Part shown: one piece after another, positions 40,501-50,130 of the stretch | Numbering within the stretch: the first letter of the stretch is position 1 | Layout: each line of letters begins with the position of its first letter | From: Sphagnum compactum | Taxonomy: Eukaryota > Bryophyta > Sphagnopsida > Sphagnales | Length of the DNA stretch: 64,000 bases | Assembly: GCA_965153455.1 (NCBI GenBank) | Contig: OZ234494.1 | Span: 4,836,001-4,900,000 of the forward strand | Direction: 5' to 3' | Made by a program: the position numbers and the translations under genes | Notes under the pieces: generated by a model | Databases searched by the model: none | What the model was told of the DNA's origin: nothing | Seen by the model: the letters and a program-made list of their open reading frames with translations, nothing else

Positions 40501-42234
40501 TAAGTGAGCAGTTTCATTTCTCTGATTCATTTTACCTGTTACTTGCTCTGTAGACGTAGGTGTGAAGTTGCAGAGGAGATGGTGGAGAGGAACTTTGATC
40601 TGGCATTCCAACTCATATATGACTTCAATCTCACAGGTAGGAATGTCCTCACTTTTGTTTTGTAAACAACTCATTTTCTATTGTACCAAAATTGTGGATG
40701 CTTTGATATGGATATTCCTTGACAGCTCATATATAGATTTTTTGATTTGCTGCACAAATTTTTATTTGAAGTCCACATATCTGGTATCCCACATATTGAT
40801 TGGTCTCCTGTTTTTTGTGTGCAAACACAGCGGTGCCTATTTACGCAGGTGTGGCAGCCAATTTGGCAAAGAGAAAGAAGCTAAACCAGTTGATGGAGCT
40901 CTTGCCCAAAATTAAGGGCACCATAGATGATTATGACTGGGACCAGGTTCAACTGTTCTCCTTACTGCTTTGTGCTCTTCATATTTTCACATAAACAAAC
41001 AATTGAGTTGGGATATGATTCCTGTGGCTTGTCCAGTGTTAACCTTGTAAGTAAATAAAAAGTGTGATATCCACCCCATGCCCATTGCCAATACAGCAAA
41101 CAGTTTACATGCATTCACTTCCTATTTTTTATAGACATTGGTGGTTCTTTTGGTCCTGGGTATCTTATCTGTGGGCATTGGGTACAGGTTCTGGGTGCTG
41201 CAATTAATGTTGATCCAAATAAACGGGAGCGAGCACCGAGTCGCCTCATTGAGATGCTTTCAAGCAGCCACAGGCATGTCAATTCACCCCTAGCTCATTT
41301 GAATTGTAAGGTCTGTATTCACACCAGTGCTGTGTGGATATGATACTTGGTTATCAACTTTGAATTTGATATCACCAATTGTTGGTTCTCAGCCATTTTC
41401 ACCTATTTGATTCCAAGCCCACATTGATGTGAAAATTAATCCCCAGTTGGAAGGTTAGGAGCGGCATGTATGGGATAAGCAATACTGGCCTGAGGGGGGT
41501 ATGGGCTTCCTGGTAGCTTTATGAGTTCTGTTGTGATTCCTGACAAAATTTCATGACTTTTTGGTACCTCAATTTGACAGGTACAATGTGGTGGTATCAT
41601 GGTTTGAGGGTGTAACAGAGTTGATACATTTAGGTGTGCAATGTTGATGGGTCTTAGAAAGTGAATGAGAGCTGTAAGACACTTTTGTAGCTGTTTCTGT
41701 GGAAATGGTGTTCATGGAGTGGTTGTTACAGCTATGAAGCATACTCTTCAACTGAAGTGTTAAGATATTCAATGTGCCTGTTGTTTCTGGACTGTGTACA
41801 GCAAAGTGTTGGCATGTGTGATTTGGGGTCGGTTGAAAAATGCCTTTCAGATTGCTTCTCGCAGCGAGAGTGCATCTGATGTACAGTATGTAGCTCGTGA
41901 GGTAAGTACTCAACCAACCTTGGTTCTCATTAACTATGCTTTGGACCATCCACCCCAAGGATCTTGTTTTGGCACTCTAGGTAATAATCCATAAGGAATC
42001 CATCGTAAGTTGAGAGCACTGGCAGTTCAAGACATTCATCTAGCACTGTCCTTTCAGGACTCTTAATGAATCAGGCAGAGACAAATGTGTACCTGAGTCC
42101 AAGTAACTGGCTCTGCAGATGCTTTTTCCTTCCAAGTCACATCACTTTACTGGTGGATGCTTTCTCTGCAGGCACGGCAGTCAGGCTCCCTTGCAGTGTT
42201 GGATATGTGCAAGCAGTGGTTGGCATCACATTGA
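22508..42234 (+). CDS. ZFYVE26: ZFYVE26/spastizin (SPG15) homologue, FYVE-less plant form, about 38 exons, 2661 aa
   Basis: In animals spastizin works with spatacsin and the AP-5 adaptor in lysosome/late-endosome trafficking and autophagic lysosome reformation; the plant homologue is a large alpha-solenoid protein whose role is inferred. The model begins MEGKEQHMLGGAIANYLFLS, the first ATG after an in-frame stop at 22385, and ends CKQWLASH then TGA. Family blocks occur in order: AVMGWDLLAG (exon 5), DTTHDFNFFKLIYERP (exon 15, about residue 1243), RWELDAAIDVLTMCSCHL (exon 20), GLALRLAGKGAVSAALDVAE (exon 22), EEWVLTGD and YESAPNFVLFK (exon 24, residues 1799-1960), YAQARVKFKQCLRLYKSDPA (exons 27-28), HFDEGLLARQQ (exon 32), IKGTIDDYDWDQVLGAAINV (exons 35-36) and SKVLACVIWGRLKNAFQIAS (exon 37). 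All phases agree and no internal stop is met. The FYVE zinc finger of animal proteins is absent. Intron 36 has a GC donor. Least certain are the 5' borders of exons 3, 5 and 14. Confidence 0.9.
23158..23475. repeat. Dispersed intronic repeat, copy A (ZFYVE26 intron 1)
   Basis: Shared landmarks with copy B at 29690-29990, in the same order and orientation: TGACTAAGTCTTC, ATGCAACAGAAACTCAG, GATTTTTGT, AAATCAGTG-like GAAGTCAGTGGGGAGT, ATCACTGC, GATGATGGTC, TTGTGAG, AAGGTTATGAC and TTGTGGAGT. Divergence is high but co-linear over about 300 bp. It has no open frame and its borders are approximate. The lack of coding capacity and the intronic position suggest a non-autonomous element. Confidence 0.65.
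29690..29990. repeat. Dispersed intronic repeat, copy B (ZFYVE26 intron 13)
   Basis: Co-linear with copy A: TGACTGAGTCTTCCC, ATGCGACAGAAACTCAG, GATTTTTGT, GAAATCAGTGTGGAGTAA, ATCACTGCCATTCA, GGTGATGGTC, TTCGTGAG, AAGGTTATGAC and TTGTGGAGTCTTTGG. It lies wholly inside intron 13 (29505-30219). A shorter piece of the same family (GCTAGCCAGCATCATGGCTG, then TAACAGAAGCTCA) lies at about 38840-38910 in intron 31. Confidence 0.65.
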
Positions 42235-44435
42235 GTTGAACTTGCTGTTTTTGACCTTAGTATAAAACTCAAGGGACTTCCCTTTCAAGACCTTTACTTG
42301 CTAAAGTCCAAAAGGCAATATTACTTGAGTTGATTGTATACCTTTCAAGGAATACCATGTTCCAAATGCAGCACTCAGGTATCTGATCTCAGCCCAAAGA
42401 ATACTTAATCCTCCTGGTTGCCAGCTACAGCAGATCTGGCCAGGCAATCACAGCATGGTGGGTTGACCATATTGTCTTCATTGTTCTGGTCAGCCACCAT
42501 GTATTTGCTCTTGCATAGAGTTACATATGACTGCTGCAATAGTACATTTTCTTGGATGGGCCTACTTGAATCACTAGCAGCAACAACACAAAAACAAGAG
42601 GTTAAATTTCTTTGCATCTTAAGGTTCAAAATACCACCCCTTGATGTTACACAGCCATCTTAGAGCCCACTGTTTTTGTTCCTGAACTTTGAGCTTACTT
42701 CTTTAGCTTCAGAGGAGCATTCACCCAACTAGATTTCTGTTTCTTGTTATTTAGGACATCTGCAGCATCGAGAGAGTTCAGAAGAATGGTTCAGAAAAGG
42801 AGTTTAGAAAAAAGGCTCTGAGTGGAAAACTTGTTCCATTAAGATAGCAACTCATTTTCTTTGCTTTGACATATTGTACATGTGGTAGTGAAAGAAATTG
42901 AATTGCAGAGAGACAAAAGGAGAGAGCTCCATTGACTGACAAGACAAAGTTCTTGTCAAAGATTTATAGCAGAGTAATCACTAGCAGGTAACAGTAGTAT
43001 ATGTTAGCTTACATGTTTAGAATGGTCACACAAAGTGTATATGGTTTGTTTAACTATTTCTCTCTATGGTTATAACAAACTTTCTCTCATTCTTTGAGAG
43101 ATGGAGACTTTAATGGTTAAAAGAATTGCAGGTAGGTGACATGAGGTTACATTTGGCTATTTGCCGTTTACTTTTGGGAGCAGTTTGTCCTTTGGTTTGG
43201 TTAGTGAATGTCTTGTTTCTCCTATTGAAAACCTGATACTGTACCTGCCATCAAGCTTTACTGTTGAATAGGTGACAACTATTGACAAAATGCCGAGGGT
43301 GCACATTGCATTGAATGGGTAGTGAGACTCATATGAAGCCTCCCAATTGTTGGTTACTGACGTTATGTCCTCATGAGGCCCTTGAAAGATATGACCCCAG
43401 CTGTGATCCTGGTGAAAAAAATTCTTTGACTTGGGTGGTGGGTACAGAGGCTCTCTCAAAACCACTTTTCAAATGATAAAGCTGCAGGAAGTGGGAGAGA
43501 TGACACAGCATCCAGGCCCAGAAGTCCAATTGTCTGGCAAGCAGCCAACTGAGGAAGAGAATTGTTGAGGAATATGCTTCAGAGCGATGAGGTATGAAAA
43601 CTCAATGAACTGCCTTTGCTTCTCATAATTGCACTGTCTTTGCAAAGTCAGTCTAAGGGGTTCCCCAACCGGCACTTGTGTGAATTGAGTTCACCTTTTT
43701 AGTTCTTCTCCTGCTGCTTTTCTCTGCATCACTGCAGGTTAACCTGATGTTGACTTGTTCCTTTTCTGGTTCTGATCCATTTGGATTCAGGACTTGAGTG
43801 ATTTCCTCCCTATATCTTTTAAGAAAGGGTACTAACAAGCACATGCCAAGTTCTTGTTGGACAACATCACAGTTATGGTCACTCGCATACTGTAGTGCAC
43901 AGCCATATCAAAACTGGGATCAGCTTGGGGCTCCTGAAGAAAGTGAATGGATGATGAGACATCCAGGAAACAAGATCATTGAGAAGTCTATCAGTTTATC
44001 TGGAACACTAGAAACACCTCTAAGATGTTTGAATGAAAATTCAATGGAGTGTAGATATTGACGCAGAAATATTACAAGGATTACATCTTGTGAAAAATAG
44101 TAGAGGCTTTGCTGTAGTGCAGATCTGCTCGATTTCCTCCACACAGCAATGTAGTGCTGACAAGAAGTAGTAGTATCTCCAGAAGCAATGCAGCAACCTG
44201 CAGGGTAGGAGTGGAGGCTTTGCAACCATCAATGATCCACAAGCTTTTCCAGATGAAGAAAATGTCAAATAGAGTGATGCCAATCTGCTGATAGAAAGAG
44301 CCCAGTGCTTTGAGAGGGGATTGCTGGGTCCTATGGGGGGCTTTGCTGGAAGCATCCATCATGAAGATAGACAACAGAGAAGACCAGTTGAGAATTTTGA
44401 AAAGCTTGTTGAGGTACGTCTGCAGCTGAACCAAC
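42235..44435. other. 3' flank of the ZFYVE26-like gene and intergenic DNA
   Basis: The first few hundred bases presumably contain the 3' UTR. Open frames of 60-117 codons occur on both strands (for example 43157-43465 and 44081-44434, both -) but show no motif I recognise. I specifically looked here for the missing 5' exons of the U1-70K copy further right and found none. Confidence 0.4.
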
Positions 44436-44439
44436 CTTC

Positions 44440-45150
44440 ATTTTGTTCATCATCTTTCTTGGATTTCAACTTCCTTGAGTCCTCTCTTTCTTTCTTGACC
44501 TTCATTTCATCCATTTTGTTTCTCAGGTTTCTTCAACTTTCCCATATCCTACCTTCTCTCGCATTCCATTTCTCTTACTCAGAGTTTCAACTTTCACAAT
44601 TTTTTTAACCTTTCTCAACGTTTTATTTTATTCATTATCTTTTTCAAATTTGAACTTTTTTTCTTCTCATTTCTCCAAGTATTTGTTTCATCCATTTTTT
44701 TTCCTACATTGTAACTTTTTTGGATCTTGTTTTCACTAGCCTTCATTTCATCCATTTTATTTCCTAGATTTGAATGTCTTGGATCATATCTTTCTTGACC
44801 TTCGTTTCATGTATTTACCTTTGTGTCAAGTCAACTTTCTTGGATCTTATTTTTCATAGCTTTCATTGCATCCATTATTATCTTCCTTAGATTCAACTTT
44901 CCAAATTTTTCCTTTTTAATTCCATGACCAATGTATCATAGAGTGTTTCACTCTCTTGAATTCTATCTCCATTCCATTCAAAATTTTCTCCATATCCAAT
45001 TTTATTTTCTTAATTCAAATTTCCAGACCCCACATAATCACACAACCATCTTTTGTCAGTTCTTTAATTGCCTTTTTACTTACATCTCATCCAATGTTTC
45101 AACTTTTTCACTCAGTCTTCTTTTTGCATCCATTGTCCAACTTTTTCAAC
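44440..45150. repeat. T-rich degenerate repeat array (TTTCTTGACCTTCATTTCAT / CCATTTT type)
   Basis: Phrases such as TTTCATCCATTTTATTTCC, TCTTGGATC, TTTCTTGACCTTC and GATTTCAACTTTC recur at irregular spacing of roughly 60-80 bp. The + strand is pyrimidine-rich throughout. Long open frames at 44321-44608 and 44931-45293 result from this composition and are probably not genes. Confidence 0.6.
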
Positions 45151-45290
45151 CCATATACAATCCAATGGGCATATATGGTTCCATTAAGATGGAAGGTTTT
45201 AAGATAAATCAATTTTGGCTTCGGTCCAAACTTTTGAATGCCCATTTAGGGCAGAATTATGACCATTGTAAGAAGCCTCCCCAAAATGTG

Positions 45291-45363
45291 TAAATGCAAA
45301 ATGCATCATCTCGTGTTGTGCATTTGTAAAATGCAAAATGCATCATCTTGTGTTGTGCATTTG
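45291..45363. repeat. 36-37 bp tandem duplication
   Basis: Two adjacent near-identical copies built on AAATGCAAAATGCATCATCT followed by (C/T)GTGTTGTGCATTTGT. They differ by one substitution and one extra A. The first starts at about 45291 and the second at about 45327. Confidence 0.85.
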
Positions 45364-47099
45364 TAATAAATAATAACCCAATAGTTTTCAATTTTCAACA
45401 ATTTTGACAAATATTAATAAAAACTTCTCTTCTTTTCAGCTTGATCGTTTGTGAATTATTTTGTGCTGAAACATCAAAATTATTTTTTGAGCTATAAGTT
45501 TTCGAAGCTGACCACTTGGGGATATCTGTTTTTCAGGTTGCCTGGTAGGAGGAGATAAGAAGGCGGGTTCAAAATTCAAAAGGATGATTTAAACTTCAAT
45601 TATGTGATCATGAGGGACGAAGCAATATCTGGTTTTGTTCCTTCACTCTGAACCAGTGTTGGGTGGTTTTTGGAAATTTTCAAGAACTTGCAAGTTTGGG
45701 TTTTCTTGGGTAACTTTAAAGAACCGTCCTAATTAGAATTTATTTTATTTATTTTAAATCACATTTGCCCTTAATAAACTGACGAGGGTTTCAGTTTTTT
45801 TTTCTTTTTTTTTCTTTTGCTGGTTCTGACAAATTTTGAAGACTCGGTTTTCCTGAATGATTCTTTCAATCCCTAGTTCACCTTTTGTTAGTAAGTGATA
45901 ATTTTTTCAAAGAAAAAGAAAAAAAATTTGAAATTAATCAATATCAAATTATTAGAATGAGGAACTCATCATGTTACCCATTACAAGATTACAACTCCAC
46001 AACCTCATCTCATTCAAATTCCCCTACAAATTTAATTTTTTTAACTCTTTTTTTTTTCTCGGTTAGGTCTACCAAGTTAAAAGGTGCACTACAATCTTAT
46101 TCTAAGATCATTGGGTCAAATTTTTTTTTTGCAAAAATCAACTTTTTCAAATTGCCTAATTGCAATATGCATTCCCTCAAGTTTGTAAGTATTTCAACTA
46201 AAGAATATATATATATATATATATATTTCAATTTGTGACCCTATAATGTCAAGAACTTGTCAAGTTAGAAAGACCATTGTTAGGAACATCATTTCATATT
46301 CTTTCCATCAATCCAAAAGACATTTAATATCCTTCACATATCCATTTGAAAACATCGAAAAATCTACAACTCCCAATTAAGAAGTTCCATTGTTGGTTTC
46401 ACTTGTTTCAACAATCATTTTGAAAATGTCCAAACTATAATCCTCATCAATCACTTCATTTGATACAGCTCCATATTCAACCAAAGGATGTGATATTTAA
46501 TGACATTTCATGAATATCGAGAGAAAAAATTTCTTATCATATTCTTCTACAATATAGCAACACCTTGCTTGCGTCCAATGAATGAGAGGAGATTAAATAA
46601 AGGCTTTTAAATATGGGGTCTAATATCAAAGATTCCATGTTTTTTATTTTTCATTTTTCTTCATTTTTTTGAAGGAATGAAACGAAAAAATCCAAAAAAT
46701 ATATATTTCTTTTTTTATCTAGATGTAAATAAGTTTAATTCTCCATCAATAATAGGATCTTTTTCATTAAGCTTTTTATAGAGGAAAAGAAATTCACATT
46801 CATGGTCATGGCAACATGCAATGCATCATTAAATAATCAAGAACCATGTGACTAATTCAAAACACAAACATGAACAACTTGAGAAATAAATTCGACAATA
46901 ATTTGTGAAATATGCCAAATTAGAAGAAATGGAACATGCTCAAAAATCCTCATTGTGATCTACGTGCTATAACACAAAAATAGCCTTTTAAAATTGTATA
47001 GCTTCCTAAAACATGATAATCTTGCTATTAAATCTTTAAAAAATCAAAAATTCAAATTACTATTCCATCAATAGATTAACAAAAAGAAAAAAATTCAAA
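45364..47099. other. AT-rich intergenic DNA, including a TA microsatellite
   Basis: No gene is visible. An uninterrupted (TA)n run of about 11 units lies at 46205-46227. The part nearest 47100 may include the decayed C-terminal end of the hAT element to its right, since the element reads on the - strand, but I cannot follow a convincing frame. Confidence 0.45.
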
Positions 47100-47890
47100 T
47101 TTTCAAAAATGTTTAATATTATCTTGTCTTCATAAGAATATTCAACTTTCTTGGAAGAAAATTGGCATTCATGCAAGCTTTATTCCATTCCTACCTAGTC
47201 TTATCATATTTCTTTAGCCAGGTAATGCATTTTTGTAAATATAATTGCATAGATTTTATGGAGACATATTTGAAACCTTTGCACATTTTTTCATCTAGTG
47301 CAACATATTATCAACCTTTGAAAAATGCATGGCCAAAACAAGTGCCTTGAATTTTTTTTCTTCCATGCCCATTGCTTCATAATTCACAATAGATTTTAGT
47401 GTTGTAATAAAGGCATTTCAAGTGGAACCCTCATCTTTTACATATGCAATGATTTTTGCTTACAAATTGTACAGATAAAAAAGGTCAATCAAATTTGTTA
47501 CAAGGCCTATCTAATCGCTTTAATAGTTTCAAAAAGACCAATAATGATATGTCTTTGTTCCCAATCTGCTCTTAAGAAATTAATAAATGCAAAAATGTCA
47601 TGGGCTCCCTTAAGCATTCATAAATCAAAATTAGATGTTGCATAATTAGATTTTACTAACAGTTTCCGGAAACATTACATCTTTTTGGTGTTCTTCACCA
47701 AATTTGATAACATGTCTTGTGAAAATTAGTTTTCTTGAAGGGAGAACCATTTGAGGACATAGAAGCATAACCATGCATTTCAATCATGGGCTCTTTACAA
47801 GCTACAATGGCAAATGATTTTTCAATATCAACAGGCTAAGGTCTTCCAAAAAGCTTTTATGTTGAACATCATCCTCATTGTTTTGGCATA
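47100..47890 (-). pseudogene. Decayed hAT-superfamily transposase, copy 1
   Basis: Read on the - strand, segments in shifting frames spell blocks of the BED/hAT-type transposases common in plants: SFLEDLSLLI at the start, an ATSNFDL*MLKGAHDIFAF block followed by INFLRADW and IIIGLFETIKAI (about 47660-47520), IAYVKDEG (about 47445), an NYEAMGMEE stretch, and PRKLNILMKTR near 47120. Stops and frameshifts interrupt nearly every block, so it cannot encode a working enzyme. The same blocks occur at 52330-53100 in the same orientation. Terminal inverted repeats were not located, so only the coding remnant is delimited. Confidence 0.7.
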
Positions 47891-48598
47891 GGTAGAAGCG
47901 AGAGTCATTGAGCTCAGAAAGTTTCAATGTGGTTTGTCAACTTTTAACTTAGATTCAAGCATGTTGACTGGAATGGGGTGGGAATGTAAGGTCTGAGCAT
48001 TTATCAATGAGATATTTGTGTAGATTGTGGGGTGTGCATCTTGGGCAGGTATTACATGTTTCTACCTCTAATATTGCTTTGGCCATTTTGTGCCAGGTCT
48101 GCCTTGTTCATGACAAGGATTCCAGGAAGCCCCGTGGCTATGCATTCATTGAATATCAGCATACTCGGGACATGAAGAGTATGTACATGTTACTTTTTGG
48201 AAGTTTGGATGGCTGCATTTGGTGGTGACGTGTTTATAGATTATTGCTGTCCATGAATTATACTTCTTGTGGAGAGAGGGTCAAAGAATGAGCATCTGCT
48301 TGAGATGTGTCCTATATTCAGTTGTGTCCTAAGTCTGAACTGTGCTAAACCATATCCACTTTGTGGTAGATTCTTGCTAGAGCTCTGCAGCTTAGAACTC
48401 ATTTTCTGGCTATTTTGTGCAGCTGCTTACAAACAGGCAGATGGCCGAAAGATTGACAATCGGAGAGTTCTTGTGGATGTTGAGCGAGCCCGGACTGTCC
48501 CAAATTGGCGGCCTCGTCGGCTGGGCGGGGGTCTTGGGTCAACTCGGGTTGGAGGGGATGCAGAAGTACTCTGGCCGGTAAGACTAACAAAGTGCATC

Positions 48599-48714
48599 AT
48601 CTGGTGGCCACCAGATACAAAATGTGTCAGGTGGGCCCTGATGATCACCTGTTGATCACCAGATCTACAAAACATATCGAGTGACCACCAGATCATACTT
48701 CTATCTGGTGGTCA
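48599..48714. repeat. Cluster of CTGGTGG/CCACCAG inverted repeats in a U1-70K intron
   Basis: An 18-bp perfect palindrome ATCTGGTGGCCACCAGAT occupies 48599-48616. A hairpin with 12-bp arms TGACCACCAGAT / ATCTGGTGGTCA lies at 48682-48693 and 48703-48714 with a 9-base loop. A further ATCACCAGAT lies between them. All sit just downstream of the donor at 48578. Confidence 0.85.
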
Positions 48715-48778
48715 TGAGGTGGGAAAGAAGTGTTTCCCTTCACCTAGATGGAGGTTTGTCACTCTATCATGTCAGCCA

Positions 48779-48807
48779 ATGTAGAGCAGAAATACTCTGC
48801 TCTACAT
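48779..48807. repeat. Perfect hairpin, 12-bp arms, 5-base loop
   Basis: The arms ATGTAGAGCAGA (48779-48790) and TCTGCTCTACAT (48796-48807) enclose AATAC. It is in the same intron as the CTGGTGG cluster. Confidence 0.85.
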
Positions 48808-50130
48808 AGGGGACTTTGAGGAACTTTTATAGGAAAGGTTTCTAGATACAGGTACAACGGTGAGTTTGATAATTCTGGAGAACCAGTGTGGTTTAGCTCA
48901 CAAGATGACTGTAAGTTGACCTAAGTACTGCATGCTGGTCAAGGCATAGCTAATATTATCTCTGAGTTGGTATGTCATTGTGTATGGCAGGGAGCCCCAA
49001 CTTGTTACAGCCACAACAAACACAAGGTCTGAAGAACCAAAGGCACGTGAATCTGAGCAAGTCATAGACGAGAGGTACTTTTACCCAATATTCTTTTTCC
49101 TGCATGAGGTAGTCTCCTCTACCAACCTTAAGTTCCAAACATTTGTTGGGGTGAACTTTATCTAGCTGCCCTGAAGCATAGGGTACCAGGTGTACGCTGG
49201 AGACTTCATTTCTACCTTCTACCTCACTCCTCTGTCTTCTGCAAACTGATTACTACTCTGTACTCCATCACTATTCAGTTAAACATACGTAGGTAGGGAA
49301 GGTTGGCTTGTGATTTCTGTGTCTTGTATCTAGTTCAAGCCTGTTTTCAAACTTCCTTTGCTAAGGGTTGAAGACTTTTCTGCGGCCCTGTGTTCACCAG
49401 TCAGTGTTTGTGGGCAACCATGCATTCCCATTCCAGTCTTGTTTTGCTAGTCATCTGGTTTTGTTTTGAGGACTTAAATGCTAAAGTTCTCTCCTTGTCT
49501 TGCTGTTGATGTTCTTGAACTTTCTCTATCTGTGCCACCATTTTTACTCGACATATATATCTGTTTGCAGGGAGCCTGAAAAGCTAGATAAGCGTGAGAA
49601 GGATCGCGAGCGAGAGAAGGAGAGAGATGGGGAGAGGGATCATGAGCGTGACCGAGAGCGTGAACGTGAAAAGGAGAGAGGAGATGGTGAAAGAGACCGT
49701 GATCGTGAACGTGATTCTGAGAGACTGCGTGATCGTGACCGTGATCGTGGGGAAAGGGAGCGAGGTGGTGGCCGTGAAAGGGATCGTGGAGGACGAGACC
49801 GGGAACGCTATTATGAGCGTGATCGTGAGAGAGAGAGGGAAAGAGATCATGGTGACCGGTCTCACTCACGGGATCGGGAACGAGAGAGGTAAGTAAGTGT
49901 GTAGGGTCATTTGACTTTTGTAGTCTATGCATGAAATGGCAGATTTCTGTGCAATATCTTGGAAAAGGCGCCATTTGAGTTCTGATGTTTGAGGTTGTTT
50001 TTCCTGGTCTCTAGTGATGTCATAAGATCTGGATATCAGGTATCCAGCACGGTTGAGTTATGAAAACTCACACTTCCCTATACAACTTCCATTGCAGAGA
50101 TCGTTGGTGTGGAGGTTTGAAGGCAACATG

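Larger units (their letters stand above)
22508..42234 (+). other. ZFYVE26: Exon map of the ZFYVE26-like gene
   Basis: Exons read from splice sites, phase and family similarity: 1 22508-22964; 2 23705-24234; 3 ~24454-24665; 4 25063-25189; 5 ~25631-26071; 6 26381-26644; 7 27185-27282; 8 27434-27614; 9 27743-28206; 10 28429-28552; 11 28749-28847; 12 29124-29195; 13 29382-29504; 14 ~30220-30376; 15 30479-30858; 16 31249-31335; 17 31544-31872; 18 31990-32352; 19 32519-32746; 20 33237-33327; 21 33573-33650; 22 34040-34330; 23 34433-34630; 24 35143-35628; 25 35968-36129; 26 36319-36690; 27 37059-37141; 28 37300-37404; 29 37536-37770; 30 37906-38271; 31 38518-38619; 32 39495-39638; 33 40100-40188; 34 40554-40636; 35 40831-40946; 36 41188-41273; 37 41802-41901; 38 42172-42234. 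The sum is 7986 nt (2662 codons with stop). Exon 3 could start at 24462, exon 5 at 25640 and exon 14 at 30223 without changing phase. Confidence 0.8.
48097..50130 (+). pseudogene. U1-70K: U1-70K (U1 snRNP 70 kDa protein) copy, 5'-truncated and frameshifted
   Basis: U1-70K binds stem-loop I of U1 snRNA through an RRM and recruits SR proteins during 5' splice-site recognition. Four to five exons remain: 48097-48178 (DKDSRKPRGYAFIEYQHTRD, the RNP1 half of the RRM), 48423-48577 ([20 protein letters not shown], then [20 protein letters not shown]), 48991-49072 (EPQLVTATTNTRSEEPKARE), 49571-49889 (the RE/RD-rich arginine domain) and perhaps 50096-50130 ending at TGA. The N-terminal U1-binding region and first half of the RRM (RNP2) are missing; upstream is a hAT relic 200 bp away. 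In the second exon the frame GGDAEVLWP is one base off the frame MQKYSGR that joins correctly to EPQLV; in the upstream frame the next exon reaches a stop within 15 codons. Splice sites are preserved, so this is not a retrocopy. A sequencing error or a distant 5' part cannot be excluded. Confidence 0.7.

Noticed and set aside
43157-43844. Three - strand open frames downstream of the ZFYVE26 gene, considered as a separate gene
   Set aside because: They are in different frames without matching splice sites, and none shows a recognisable domain.
44321-44608. Open frame with GGFAGSIHHEDRQQRRPVEN near 44340, considered as an upstream exon of U1-70K
   Set aside because: It shows no similarity to the U1-70K N-terminus (FEPRPP, GMAQFV or the RNP2 motif) and runs into the T-rich repeat.
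49474-49974. 166-codon - strand open frame opposite the RE/RD-rich U1-70K exon
   Set aside because: It is the antisense shadow of an Arg/Glu/Asp-rich repeat and gives His/Pro/Ser/Leu-rich sequence. The + strand reading has family similarity and splice sites.
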